A stretch of 64,000 nt of DNA from Anniella stebbinsi (taxonomy: Eukaryota; Chordata; Lepidosauria; Squamata; Anniellidae): contig JARDYH010000001.1 in NCBI GenBank assembly GCA_029215795.1, forward strand, positions 7,744,001 through 7,808,000, given 5' to 3'. Positions within the stretch are counted from its first letter, which is position 1. Each line of letters opens with the position of its first letter. This document shows positions 10,605 to 21,970 of the stretch, in pieces. The translations under genes and the position numbers were made by a program. Below the pieces are notes generated by a model. The model did no database searches and had not been told where the DNA came from. It saw nothing but the letters and a program-made list of their open reading frames with translations.

Positions 10605-12230
10605 ATTGTTCTTCTGTTTTGGCCTAGTATAAGGAAAGCCCTGGACAGCTGCAGCTGCTGGGCTTCAGCATACATTGCAGAGAACAAGAAGTATGAATGG
10701 CAATGGTTTACTTTCCTCTGGGCATCCAGGCAGGAATTGTTCCCACTGCCTCTGTTATGCCAGTGATCTCATTCCTTGGCACTTGAATTGCCTACTGGAG
10801 CAATTAGATCAGGCGGCAATAAATTAATCTGTGCTTTGGCCGTGTCTTAGCCTGTTTGAACAAAGCGCCCCAGATGTCATGAATAGAAAACAAGAGAACT
10901 CCTCCTCCTCCAGACAAACTAAAAGTGAGAAAGAATTAAGCATATTTTTCAAGGATGCAAGGGTGCCCCTTGGATTCTCCACACACTGTTTTTTTGGGGA
11001 GCATACACATCCCCTTGAACCCCTCCTGGAGGCTTTTCAAGCTGCAAGCGGAGGCAAAGATTGCTGGTCCATGAGTAAAACATCCCTGCCCCAAATTTCT
11101 GGATCTCCCTGCTGGACTTGATAAATACTCTGGAGAAGAAGCCCTATTGAACTCAGTGAGATTTCCTTCTGAATAAATATGCCGTGTCAGGGTGGTGCTT
11201 TCACATATGGTCTCAAAAACTCCTCAGTCGAAGCTGGGATATCTATAGTCACATAGGCTTGTGTTGTTTTTGAGAGCTGTTAGTTGATGGGAAATGGCAG
11301 GAGTTTCAGTTGATGAATCAATTTAAGTGGGGATATAAGTAGCACAGTAGTTCTGAAGGAAAGAGTAGTCTTTTGTTTTTAGGTGATTTGCACATCTGTC
11401 ACAGCAGGCACCCTATTCTAAGCTGGTGTATATAATTACTTGCATTAAAAATAGTTTTAAAATAAATGAATAAATCTGCTGGCTGACTCATTAAAGGCAC
11501 TTTTTAATGGATTTAAAAAAAAAAAAAGCTTGGCTGTATCCCTGCACTTATTTTAACCTCACAACAATCCTGTGAGGTAGGATAGGTTGAGATAGTGAGA
11601 CAGAAATAAAGCCAGTATGGTGAAATGTCAAACTTAGAACCAGGGAGATCTGAGTTCAAATCCTCCTTTGGTTATGTGAAGTTTATTGATTATTGCTTAG
11701 ACTATCCCACCTCATAGTGCTGTTGTGGAGATACAATGAGCAATGGGAGAGCCTTGAGCAACTTGGAATAAGGGTGGGATAACAAGAATAAGATGATGGT
11801 AGACCCAGGGGTGACCCTTGGGCCTGCTGTCATTGTAGCCTCACAACAATCCTTTGAGGTAGGACAGATTGCGAGGAAGTTATTGGACCAAGCTCCAACA
11901 ATAAGCTTCACATTGCTAAAGGGTGGTTGGAGTCTGGATTTCCCTTGTTCTAGGCTGACACTACACCATGTTGGTTCTTTCTCTCTCTACCTATCCTACC
12001 TCACTGGATTGTTGTGAGGATAAAATATGTGCGAGGTTACAGCCCTGCAAATTCCACAGCTGGGCATTGATTTGCACCCCGTCCACCCTCTCTCAGGGGG
12101 CTGGCCAGTGAGTGGCCCCTTCCTCCTCCTAGGGAAGAAGAACAGCCGGGTGAAGTTAGGGCGACCCCCTCCCCCGCGCAAGACAGGAGCCTGCGGGAAG
12201 CTAGCGTTCCTCCCGGCCACCGTAGCTCCG
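10605..12230. other. Intergenic spacer with SINE remnants
   Basis: No gene seen. Around 11600-11790 and 11985-12030 there are degraded pieces resembling the Sauria-type SINE tail ('tacctcactggattgttgtg', 'aggataaaat'). Confidence 0.5.
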
Positions 12231-12239
12231 TCCCTTGTG

Positions 12240-12560
12240 CCCACAGAACTACGCTTCCCAGAAGCCTCCGGCAGAGAATGTCATTCGCTCCCCGCCACCA
12301 AGAACGGGCAAAGGGCGCATGCGCACTGCCTGAAAGAGTGAAAGAGGGGAGGGGGGAGAGGGGGGCGCGGTTTCCGACTGCCGGATGCAGCTTCAGTTCG
12401 GCCGGCGGCGGCGGCGGCGGCGGTTGCAGCTCCCGGGAGAGCGCGCGGGGCCTGAGGTAAGGCGGGGCCGAGGGCGCCGCCTGGAGCTTCAGGCCGGCCC
12501 CGGCCCGCAGAAGAGGTCTGTGTGGGGCGGTGTAGCTGCCTTCGGGGCCTGCTGGGCGGC
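12240..12560 (+). promoter_or_regulatory. CpG-island promoter of the RhoG-like gene
   Basis: GC-rich, CpG-dense block with a short CGG run near 12402. At 12248-12261 is ACTACGCTTCCCAG, which fits the ZNF143 (Staf) submotif ACTAYRNNNCCCR. A first exon ending at 12456 with donor gtaagg lies inside. No TATA box is evident. Confidence 0.7.
12380..12456 (+). other. Probable noncoding first exon of the RhoG-like gene
   Basis: CpG-rich sequence ending CTGAG with a strong donor gtaagg at 12457. The coding exon begins with an acceptor at 20855-20856 and 24 nt of 5' UTR, so an upstream noncoding exon is required. This one is inferred, and its start is approximate. Confidence 0.5.
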
Positions 12561-12625
12561 CCCAGAGCCACGGTGGGTGGTGGGTGGCTCCTACTTAGTA
12601 CCAGCCAGCCAGGGGCCTGCATAGG

Positions 12626-13030
12626 CGTTGGACTACAACTCCCATCTTTTCCTAGCCAACCAGAGGAGTACAGGCCAGGTGCAGTTCAATTTCCATAATT
12701 CACCAGCCAACTGGGGGGGGGGGGGCTGCCGGTTCGTTGGACTACAATTCCCATCATTCCCCAGCCAACCGGGGGCTGCAGATCCGTTGGGCTACAACTC
12801 CCATCATCCCCTAGCCAACCAGGGGGGTACAGGCCGGTTGTAGTTCAATTTCCATAATTCATCAGCCAACTGGGGGGGGGGGGGCTGCAGGTTCGTTAAA
12901 CTACAATTCCCATCGTTCCCCAGCCAACCGGGGGGTGGGGCTGCACATCCGTTGGGCTACAATTCCCATCATCCCGTACCAAACCGGGGGTTGCAGGTCG
13001 GTTGGACTACAACTCTCATCATGGGCTGGG
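12626..13030. repeat. Tandem array with CTACAAYTCCCATC motif
   Basis: Six copies of a unit starting TTGGACTACAACTCCCATC at 12628, 12737, 12787, 12896, 12952 and 13002. Alternate spacing of about 110 and 50 nt gives a higher-order period of about 163 nt with a poly-G tract in each long unit. Units with the ACTACA core fit ACTAYRNNNCCCR. It lies about 170 nt after the putative first exon. Confidence 0.85.
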
Positions 13031-13194
13031 TGATGAAAGATGCAGTACAAGGTATCTGCAGTCCCCCCCACCCTGGTTTGGGGAAGGCTAATGTTAACTG
13101 TCACCATGTAGTGTGCAAGCTTCCAAGTTCTGCAGAGCTCTTCTTCAGGCTGGATGTTAAGCAAAATAACACAACTCCTCTTGCGCTGGTGCCC

Positions 13195-13306
13195 TGCTTG
13201 TGGGCTTCCTGTTGGGGCAGTGGGGTGGCCACTGTGGGGACAGGCTGCTGGACGAAATGGGCCCTTGGCCTGTTCCAGCTTCAGGGCTCTTCTTCTGTTC
13301 TGAAGT
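13195..13306 (+). repeat. CR1-like LINE 3' end fragment
   Basis: The text 'cctgcttgtggg', 'tggccactgtggg', 'caggctgctgga' and 'agggctcttcttctgttctg' matches the recurrent 3' end seen at 34800-34920. Confidence 0.6.
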
Positions 13307-14472
13307 AGATCAAAGGCAAGCCTGATGTTGAAGCCCTGGAGGCCTGCTGTTTGTAACCATCCTTAAAATAGACTGCAGAAAGGGGCTAATTTTGTGGCAG
13401 ACTCTCCTGAGGCTTTGACGTCTTACCCATCTTTCTTTGCTTCTCCTCCCTCTTTGTGGCACCTTGTTGTTTTGCCTAATGCCCAGCTTAAAGAAGTTAA
13501 ACAAAATAACCTGTATATGTGAGTTGAAGGGGGGGGGGGGGAGATGGATATGAAAATCTCTGAAGAATTTACAATTCATAGCAGAACTAATCTGTCCTCC
13601 ACCCTTTTGTTATGCTGCTTATAATTGGCAGGTGTCCTGGTCTTCAGTATCAGTCCCTGCTGCTTCTCCCTCATCCCATTTTTCTTAAAGGTTATGCATA
13701 GCTTTCTGCTTGGTAACCTTTCTGTTGAACCTATTAAAAGTGAGCCTCCTAGATAAGGGACCTGTGCATTTTTAAAGTGTTTTAATTAAGAGAAGGTCAA
13801 TAAAAATACTATATGTGAAGGGAAGGGAGTTCTTAATGTTTATCCTCCTAGGAGTTGATTGAATGCATTGATTAGGGATGGCAGCTGAGCATCTCAGCCT
13901 CCCCCTGTGCTGGAACAGCAGCCTGATACATGGAATTTGGCAGGTGAAGCTTTTCAAAGGGTGGAGGTGAGTGTGTTTAGCTGCCGGCATCTGTGCATCA
14001 CGCTTCTGCTGCCAGTGCAAGAGCGGGATGGTAGAGAAGCTGGCAACCGAGATGCACCCCAATGGTTACAGAGCCCCTTAGCAGGGAATTTGGCTGCCTG
14101 TTGAGTGTAGAGACATCCCTCCAGCGTCCTCTCTTCCTAGGGTAGGCGTTGGTCTTTCACCTGCTCTTTGACAACTCTTGTGTTCCTTATTGCACAACTT
14201 TCTCATCCAGAGGCAGTTTTACCTCTGCCTGAAAGGAAGGGTCAAGCAACAAGGCATGGTAATCTCTATCCTGCCCAGCTTGTGCACTCCCCTGGGGGTA
14301 GGTGGGATCAGGCTGGTTCCTGTTGCAGGCAGAAGGCAGTGCATCATTGTCAGGTGAGTCAAACTGACCTGGTGAGGGCATGATGCTTCTATCTCACCCC
14401 TAACAGAGCCTGGAATGCCTCTCTCTGATAACAGTCTATCCCATTCTCCATTTCCTGGCAGATAAGCTTAGG

Positions 14473-14695
14473 AGAGCCAATATGGTATAGTGGCTAGAGT
14501 GTTGGACTGGGTTCTAGTCCCCACTCAGCCATGGAAGCCCACTGGGTGACTTTGGGCCAGTCACAGTCTCTCAGCCCAGCCTACCTTACAGGGTTGTTGC
14601 TGTGAGGATAAAATGGAGAGGAAGAGGTTTATGTATGCCGCCTTGGGTTCCTTGGAGGAAAAAGGGTGAGATATAAATGAAATAAATAAATTGGT
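14473..14695 (+). repeat. Sauria-type SINE (Bov-B-like tail)
   Basis: The tRNA-like head 'ggtatagtggctagagtgtt' is followed by the body 'cactgggtgactttgggcca' and the tail 'cagggttgttgctgtgagga', 'taaaatggag' and 'gatataaatgaaataaataa'. The tail resembles the Bov-B LINE 3' end, typical of squamate Sauria SINEs. Confidence 0.85.
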
Positions 14696-15839
14696 ACTAT
14701 CCTCCATTGGTAACTTCTGTGTGCCTGGTAGCATCACATTATTTTTCAATTGCTTCTCAATGGACTTTAGCCTCTGCGGAGTTATTGGGTCTCCTGGAGT
14801 GAACTTGCCTTATACTCCAGATCCTCCTTGATGGTGGAAACTTTAACATAGATACCTACCCACCCCGTGAGTCCTTTTCAAGTTGACTTGGAGGTTCTGG
14901 TCTCATTTGCCGACTTCTGAGTGGTAAATTATTTGTATGCAGAACTAGAGCTTTTTGGCTACCTCCTGTTAGGGAGGCATCTCTGAACCTGCAGCAGCAT
15001 CTAGCAAAGCTGCCTGCGTGACTCGGGAAAGCTGAACTAGTGTGGGTGGGGAAGTGGTTTTGCACTGAAGCTGTTTGTCACCTTATCTCTCCCTGGAGGT
15101 GTGGCAGCATTTGACAATAGAATATATGCCTTGAAGGAGGGTGTTTAGGGTGCCAGGTCATCTGAGCTCCCACCCATAGCTGCAACTTCAGCTGTTGACA
15201 TTAATGAGGACGAGAGAGCTAGAAAAATGGAGCTGGTGAGGAGGTCATGTATTCTGTTGCAAACTAGGTTTTGCTACCAGGCTGTTGTTCCTGTGATTCC
15301 TTAACCCAGGGCTCTCTTCCCTCTAGCAGGGAACAAGTCAAAATGATTTTGTGGTTCTTTTTTATTTTTATATACTCGTGCTTTCAGATGTATTTTTCAA
15401 AGCTGATGCTGCTGTAATGCCCTTGCAGTGCAGCCTGGTGTGTTGTTGTTGTTGTTGGTGTGTGTGTGTGTGTGTATGCTTCAAAATACTATACAGGGTT
15501 GGAGTCTATGCACCCCAGAGTTGTGTGGGTTGAAAAATACATTTGCTGAGCAAAGTGTAAGAGTAAAGCTAAGGAAGTGTTATACATCGTTAGCCTTGAC
15601 AGAAGAGTGGCTAATAGCTCTTCTAAGTAAATACTCTACAAAAAGCCAACTAGCAAGCCTACAGCTCCAATTTTGAAAATTGCTCTCACCTCCCCTGCTT
15701 GTTATGCAAATTTATGCTAGTTTAATATGTACATTTAGAAGTAGAGTAGACCAAAATTCTCTGACGCATTCAAATTCCCGGCAGCCTTACTGGGGTTGTT
15801 GCCAGGCACATTACGTATGGATGTTTTATATATAACACC

Positions 15840-15945
15840 GCTTTCCCCAACCTGGCATGCTGTAGGTGCGTGGGACTACACTACAAGAGAATGGTAGGAA
15901 TTGTAGTCTAACACTTCTGGAGGGCACCAGGTTGGGAGAGGCTGA
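15840..15945. repeat. Short foldback repeat (ACTACA...TGTAGT)
   Basis: 'cccaacctggcatgctgtag' pairs with '...gagggcaccaggttgggaga', and 'gggactacactacaa' pairs with 'ggaattgtagtcta'. Relatives are at 27850, 34985 and 63535. Confidence 0.65.
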
Positions 15946-17521
15946 TGTATGTATGAAGCTGAGTCAGATCCTGGCTCCCTCCAGTCCAGAGTTGGGATGT
16001 TAACTGGAGGGGTAGTGGGGAGATGGAGACAGACGGGATTGGACCTGGGCAGTGGAGTCCGGTGTCTTTCCCAGATTGTATATGCAGCCTTCTGGTTCTG
16101 TCCTTGATCTACTAGTGGCTTCCTGGTTGCTTCTCACTGCCTCCCCCACCCCCTACTCAAATGACTGCATCTCCTCAAAGGCAAATATTCTTCCCGTCAG
16201 GCACATTTCAGAAGGAATCATGTTCACCACGCCATTAAAACAAAATGTACGATGCTCATTTGCATCTAGTACTACAAAATATCCCTGCAAGGTATTGAAG
16301 TGTTGCGAACATTCAGGTTGGAGAGAGGTTTCTGTATGGATGAGTGCTGCTGTGTGCGGTGCAAGGAATGAGGCTGTGGTACTTTGTTTCTGTCCCCCCT
16401 TCCCCCCCCCCCCCCCAACGACTGGATTAAGGACTTGGTGGAGGCCTGGAAAAATTGCTCTAGGGCTGAAGTGGAGGGGCTTAAGTAAGGGCTGCAGCGT
16501 GTTGCTTGGCTATCCTTCGAATAGATCAGGTGGGGCAGCTGTGAGGCTTTGGAATAGGCCATGCAATCTTCAGGGCTGGTTTCTTGCTCAGCAGGAAACT
16601 GCCTCTTGGGAGCTAAGTAGCACCTTCTGAAGAAAGAGGCTGACACGTTGTTTCTTGTTGGGGCTAGTTTGGCAGTTCCAGTCTGGAAAGCATGCAATGG
16701 TAGGGTTTTATATCTAGGAGTGAAATCCAGCTCCATCAAGTCCATTCGGAAAGTGTTGGGAATTGTATTCAGTGATGTGGGAAGGAGGGGGTGGGGTGAA
16801 AGAAACGGATTTTCTGGTGCTTTATTTTCCCGTGGAATTTTTTCCCCCCCATTTCATAAATTCATTCGTAACGATGAATGTTTGCCAACCTCAAATACAA
16901 CATTAAGCAAGCTTGGCAGTTTCAAAGTTGTAATTAATATTTTCTAGGTGATTATCCCTGGCAAGTATGTGAGAGAATATGTCTGTGCCAGATATATTTC
17001 AGTGCGAAACTGAACCAATAAGTAGGGACAGCAAAATTGAAGATGCCCCAGCAACGTCTGTGCAAGAATGTTGAACTCTGTTGAAATAGATGAGTGATGG
17101 CCATCATATCACGCTCTGTTCTTTGGGTTGCTAACGTAGTGACCCAGTTCGCAAGATCAAAACAAACTAACTGTAGTTGTTGTGAGCTGTGGCAGGTGCC
17201 AGGCATGACTTGCATAATCTGCACCCTGCCCACAGCTGTTGTAGTTATTTGAGAGTTGTTTAATTCTCCAACAAGGCATGCCGCGCAAGTTTAGACGGCG
17301 CCATAAGCTGCATCTGGGCGGTGATTATGCAAATCGCAGGCTCTCAAGAAACCACCATGGCGTAAGGGAAGTACATACTACTGTATTTTTTAAAATGAAT
17401 GGTCTATACATAATGTAACATTTAAATCGCATAAAGTCCTGGTTTGCAGGTAATGACAACCCATTGGTTTAAAAATGTTGTGCATAACCTTTAGCGCACA
17501 TCTCACCATTAGCTCTTTTGT

Positions 17522-17682
17522 AGGTTGTGGAGTGTGATGTGAAACCCGGACCACTGGGTTGTTTAGGGGCTAAACAACTTAGTGGTTAATCCATAGCTTA
17601 TTGTTGGGTTAACCTCTTGGCTATTTAGCCCCTAAACAACCCGGTGGTCTGGATTCACATGTCACACTGCACAACCTGTGAT
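17522..17682. repeat. Foldback MITE-like repeat
   Basis: The left arm 'taggttgtggagtgtgatgt' and 'actgggttgtttaggggcta' is complementary to the right arm 'tagcccctaaacaacccggt' and 'acatgtcacactgcacaacc'. No coding potential is seen. Confidence 0.75.
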
Positions 17683-17689
17683 GGAGCCA

Positions 17690-19555
17690 AATGTGGGTTG
17701 TGCACTGAAGCTGAAGAGGGGGGTGCATGCTGCAAATAATACATCAAGGCATCCCCGTTACATGTGAACAGCTCCTAAGTGTGCTTTATTTTTTCCCTTG
17801 GATATTTCAGGTCAAATACTTGTGTGCTGGGACAAAAAATTAACATTGGTACTTTTTTAAAGCTTTTTTTTTTTTTACTAAATACAAGTAAAAGAAATGT
17901 GCTAAATTAGATATCTTTAGGGCATCAGAACATTTTGTGATGTAAACTGAAAGATTTCCTATGCAGATTACCCCAATTTGCATTGGAAACTTTTCCAGAA
18001 ACTTTTCTGGAATAAGAAATCCAATTTAGAATTGTTCTGGAAAACCCACGTCATGATTATATTGGAGGGAAATTGCCTAAAATACTCCCCCTCCCCAGAA
18101 TTGTCTCCGTGAATTAGAATCTTCCCTCCTTTCTAAGAGTACTTCTCCATCCCTTCCCAGTAACCAGGCCTGCTTTGTGCTTTGCTTTGCTCCGCTTTCT
18201 TTCTGAGTTTCTTACATGTATTAATATGAACTTTCTGCTGCAGCTCAAGCCCACTAATTCCTGCTTGTCCCGTCATTGTTAAGAATAATCTGTTCTTGGC
18301 CTCCTTCTAACAGTTCTTTGTGTATTCACAGAAAGCCTCCATGTCTCTGGTAGTAGCTCAGAGAGGAACTGTTCTGAGCTTCCATCACAGGTGCTATATT
18401 CTAAGCTCTTGTTGATCTGAGACTGCTGGAATGGATCCTAGACCATGGTGGAACAGCTGGCAGACAGTTTTAATGCAGCAAAGTAGAAGACTTTCAACTT
18501 GTAGAATCTCTTCTGCGCTACTCTAGCTTTATTGGTAGAGAACCAAAGTTAAGACTGCACAAGAATACTGGAAAAGACTGAACAGCTTATTATGGAGTGC
18601 CAGGTCTGTTTCTTTGCTCTTTATTTAGAGGCTTTGGCCTAACTATTAGGAATACTTTTCTAATAGTAAGAAGTTGGATAATGGCAAAATGAAATGTTAG
18701 TGAGCCATGACATGCCCCATCATGGGAGGCTTTCAAAATACACCAGGGAAGCCTTGACTCTGAAGTATTTTGGTCTTGTTCAGAGCAGGGTTTGCGTAGG
18801 AGCAGATCATAATCCTAAAATCCTGCTTTTGAAGGGTGTTTGTTAACAAGGGCCAGAAAAGGCTCTGTTGCTGTAAGTGACCCACTTTCTAGGTTTGGGG
18901 ATGTTCTCCAGTTGCCACTGGCTCATTTCTGGCTGGCCCTTTTGCTCTTCCTTCCTTCTGTAGCTTCTGAAAAATTACTGTCACTGTGATTCAGTCTTAT
19001 AGTTAATGCATTTATATTCTGCTTTTCTTCTAATGCACCTAAGGCCATTTACAATTAAAATACTTTTAAAAGGGAGAGGATTCTCTTAGGGTTTTGGTTG
19101 TATTTTCAGGAACTGAGGTAATGAGCTCCTGGCCTGGTATTCTCTTCTGCCTTCACCTTAGGGTACACCGTTCGTTCATTCATTCATTCATTCATTCAAG
19201 ATTTATACCCTGTCTTTTGATCAAATGGTCTTCAAGTCAGTTTACAATAGATTGTTTATACAACACACACCCACTTATTCACAAACTCCAAACCCAGACA
19301 ACCCAGCCATTCTTGGTCCCTGCCCAGTAGAAGAAGCCAGTGTGCGCTCTCCTTCAGATTTGAAGTCCCTGGGCAAGTGACATTGGGAGCAGACTGTTCT
19401 TTCTGGCAGGGAGGGGGTAAGCAAATTCCTTGCAGGGGCCAGGTTGCTGCTGAGTTCTTCCTAGAAAACGGGGGTGCAGCCTCCCAGTGACCCCTAGAAG
19501 ACAGTGCATGCTTCAGGACATCTGCAGTGGTGGGGCATATCCACCACAGGATTGA
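17690..19555. other. Intron of the RhoG-like gene, no gene seen
   Basis: AT-rich intronic sequence with an (ATTC)n tract at 19168-19198. No exon or RNA gene is recognised. Confidence 0.5.
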
Positions 19556-19559
19556 ATAG

Positions 19560-20060
19560 TTGTTATTGTTGTTGTTATTATTTTTTGCATTTGTATACCG
19601 CCCCATAGCCAAAGCTATCTGGGCAGTTTACATAAGATTAAAACACTTAAAAACAATATACAAAAATTAAAACTGCAAAAACATACAATATACATATACA
19701 TTTAAAACCACTATAACAACTTATAAAGCTGTAAGCCTAAAAAACAAAACAGACCCAAACTCATCGGATATTGCTAAATGCCTGAGAGAAGAGGAAAGTC
19801 TTGACCTGATGCCGAAAAGATAACAAATGTTGGCGCCAGGCAGGTCTTGTCAGGGGGATCATTCCACAATTGGGGGGCCACCACAGAGAAGGTCCTCTTG
19901 TTGCTGACCTCCGCGCTTCCCTTGGAGTAAGCACTTGGAGGAGGACCTTAGATGTTGAACGTAGTGTTCGGGTAGGTTCATGTTGGGAAAGGCGTTCCGT
20001 CAGGTATTGTGGTCCCAAGCCATGTAATTTAAATGGCTTCTCTGAAGGACTCCATTTTAA
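19560..20060 (-). repeat. L2-like LINE 3' end, reversed
   Basis: The minus strand encodes a decayed C-terminus with 'LHGLGPQYLTERL', 'TRTLRSTSK' and 'PSLWWPPNCGMIPL', similar to the intact copy's 'LHGLGPGYLRDRL', 'PRTLRSSGK' and 'PRLWNGL'. A (GTT/ATT)n tract and 'accgccccatagccaaagct' mark the 3' UTR. Confidence 0.75.
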
Positions 20061-20856
20061 TAATTTCACTCACAGTTCTGATCACTAGTGAGGAAGATTC
20101 TATTTATTTGCCATTTTCTGTAGAAGTACGGCATTGTTTAATGTAACATTGATACCTGTTTCAATGTAGGTTTTATTAGAAGGTAGGTACATGCTAAACA
20201 CATATTTTGAATTGTTTTCAGATTAATTTTCATCAAAAATGGGATGGTAATTTGGCCATTATAGTGCTAAAGCAGAATGAACTTGTGAAGTCATTCGGGA
20301 GATGAACCAGCCCCAACCGTTCAATTTATCATTATATTTGTGTCATGATGTGTCAGAATCACCACCACCGAAGAGGCTTTTAAATTGTATTCCTCTTCCT
20401 TGTTCAGATCCACTCAATTCCCCCAAAATCTCTATTCATTGGACTGTCTCTATCTTTGCACTTAGAGAGAGACAAAGCCTTGAGAGAGGGAGGGAGGGAG
20501 AGAGAGAAAGTGAGATCATGCAGTGGTGTACAGAACGTTATCTCCCATCTCCGTAAACTGCTGTTAACGTATTCATAGAATATAATTAGAAGTTGTATAA
20601 TTAGTATTCATGGCGATATCTTTGACCTAGGCTCTTCCTTTACTAATTGTTCTAAGGAAATTTCCCAATCCGATTTAATTTTTTTTTTAAAAAAAACCCC
20701 TGAATAATAAAAAAAAGCATTGATTTTTGTCAACCCTGATCCACTTATGAAATCCAGGTAACTTATTCTAGTAATATTGGAAGTTTGGTGAACTAGTTTT
20801 TTTTGGGGGGGGGGAGCGAACTGAGCTTCCTCTGACCTGTCCCTTTCTTTGTGTAG

Positions 20857-21970
20857 GACTCTTCCCTTCAAAGCAAAAGAATGCAGACGATCAAGTGCGT
20901 GGTGGTTGGAGATGGCGCGGTGGGAAAGACCTGCTTGCTCATCAGTTACACCACCAACGCATTCCCTGAGGAATATATCCCCACGGTGTTCGATAACTAC
21001 AGCGCTCAGATGACGGTGGATGGCAGGGTGGTTAGCCTGAATCTCTGGGACACGGCGGGCCAGGAGGAATATGACCGCCTGCGCACCCTCTCCTACCCCC
21101 AGACCAACGTGTTCGTCATCTGCTTTTCCATCGGGAGCCCCTCCTCGTACGCAAACGTGCGGCACAAGTGGCACCCCGAGGTGTCTCACCACTGCCCGAA
21201 CGTGCCAATCCTTCTCGTCGGCACCAAGAGAGACTTGAGAAGTAACGCGGAGACGGTGAAAAAGCTGAAGGAGCAGAGCCTGGGCCCCACCACCCCGCAG
21301 CAGGGGACATCGCTGGCCAAACAGATCGGAGCAGTCAAATACTTGGAATGCTCAGCTCTGAACCAGGAGGGGGTGAGAGAGGTGTTTGCCGAAGCCGTGC
21401 GCGCCGTTTTGTATCCCGTGACAAAGAAGAACTCCAAGAAGTGTCTTCTGTTGTAGTCACCGCGGGAAGCGGAGCAAAGACCGTGGGCTTGGGATGTTTG
21501 CAGGTCGCCTCCTTAATCTAATTGCATCTTGCACTAATGGCTTTGAAGAGAGATTTCTGTCATCAAGGACTCCTGCAGCTCAGGGGCCAGGTCCAGCGGA
21601 CTGAAACAGACACCTTGATTCCAGGTTGAGCGGTCAGCCTGCCGGCCAAGTTCACAGTGTCTCTGCTTACATCATTCTCCGTTGCTGCAGTGGAGGGCTG
21701 TGGTTTGGGAGACCGTCCCTCAAAGCCAATCGCTTTCTCTTCTATAGAAACCTAAGATATGGTCCTTCTGAAAGAGACGACAGTTCGTTTTGCTTTACAT
21801 GTCTCTTGCTTTCTCTAGCTATTTCCTCGCCAGTCGACTGTCCTGTGTGCAGACAGGGCTGTGCCTTCCCGGGTTACCAAGTCAATTTGTCGTAGAGCAT
21901 GCAAAATCACTTTCTGAATTTTAAAATGGCTCCCCTGTGGTGAGGCCCAGCATATACCATGTATAATAAA
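20857..21970 (+). other. RhoG-like terminal exon with 3' UTR
   Basis: The exon runs from the acceptor through the CDS and a 3' UTR. The first AATAAA is at 21965-21970; further hexamers at 23050-23055 and 24011-24016 allow 3' UTRs up to about 2.5 kb. The unique, repeat-free sequence from 21457 to about 24020 favours a long 3' UTR. Confidence 0.6.
20881..21456 (+). CDS. RhoG-like small GTPase (Rac/RhoG subfamily)
   Basis: 191 codons in a single coding exon; acceptor gtgtag at 20851-20856 and 24 nt of 5' UTR precede ATG. All GTPase motifs are present: P-loop GDGAVGKT (10-17), Thr35 in [16 protein letters not shown] (57-63, Gln61 present), TKRD (116-119), SAL (158-160), a basic KKNSKK stretch and the CaaX box CLLL (188-191), predicting geranylgeranylation. 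The family cycles between GDP and GTP to control Rac signalling and actin at membranes. Closest by eye is RhoG, but about 40 positions differ ([39 protein letters not shown]), so this is probably a RhoG paralogue rather than the orthologue. The gene organisation (noncoding exon plus one coding exon) resembles RHOG. It is not degraded, so it is not a processed pseudogene. Confidence 0.92.
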   Translation: MQTIKCVVVGDGAVGKTCLLISYTTNAFPEEYIPTVFDNYSAQMTVDGRVVSLNLWDTAGQEEYDRLRTLSYPQTNVFVICFSIGSPSSYANVRHKWHPEVSHHCPNVPILLVGTKRDLRSNAETVKKLKEQSLGPTTPQQGTSLAKQIGAVKYLECSALNQEGVREVFAEAVRAVLYPVTKKNSKKCLLL

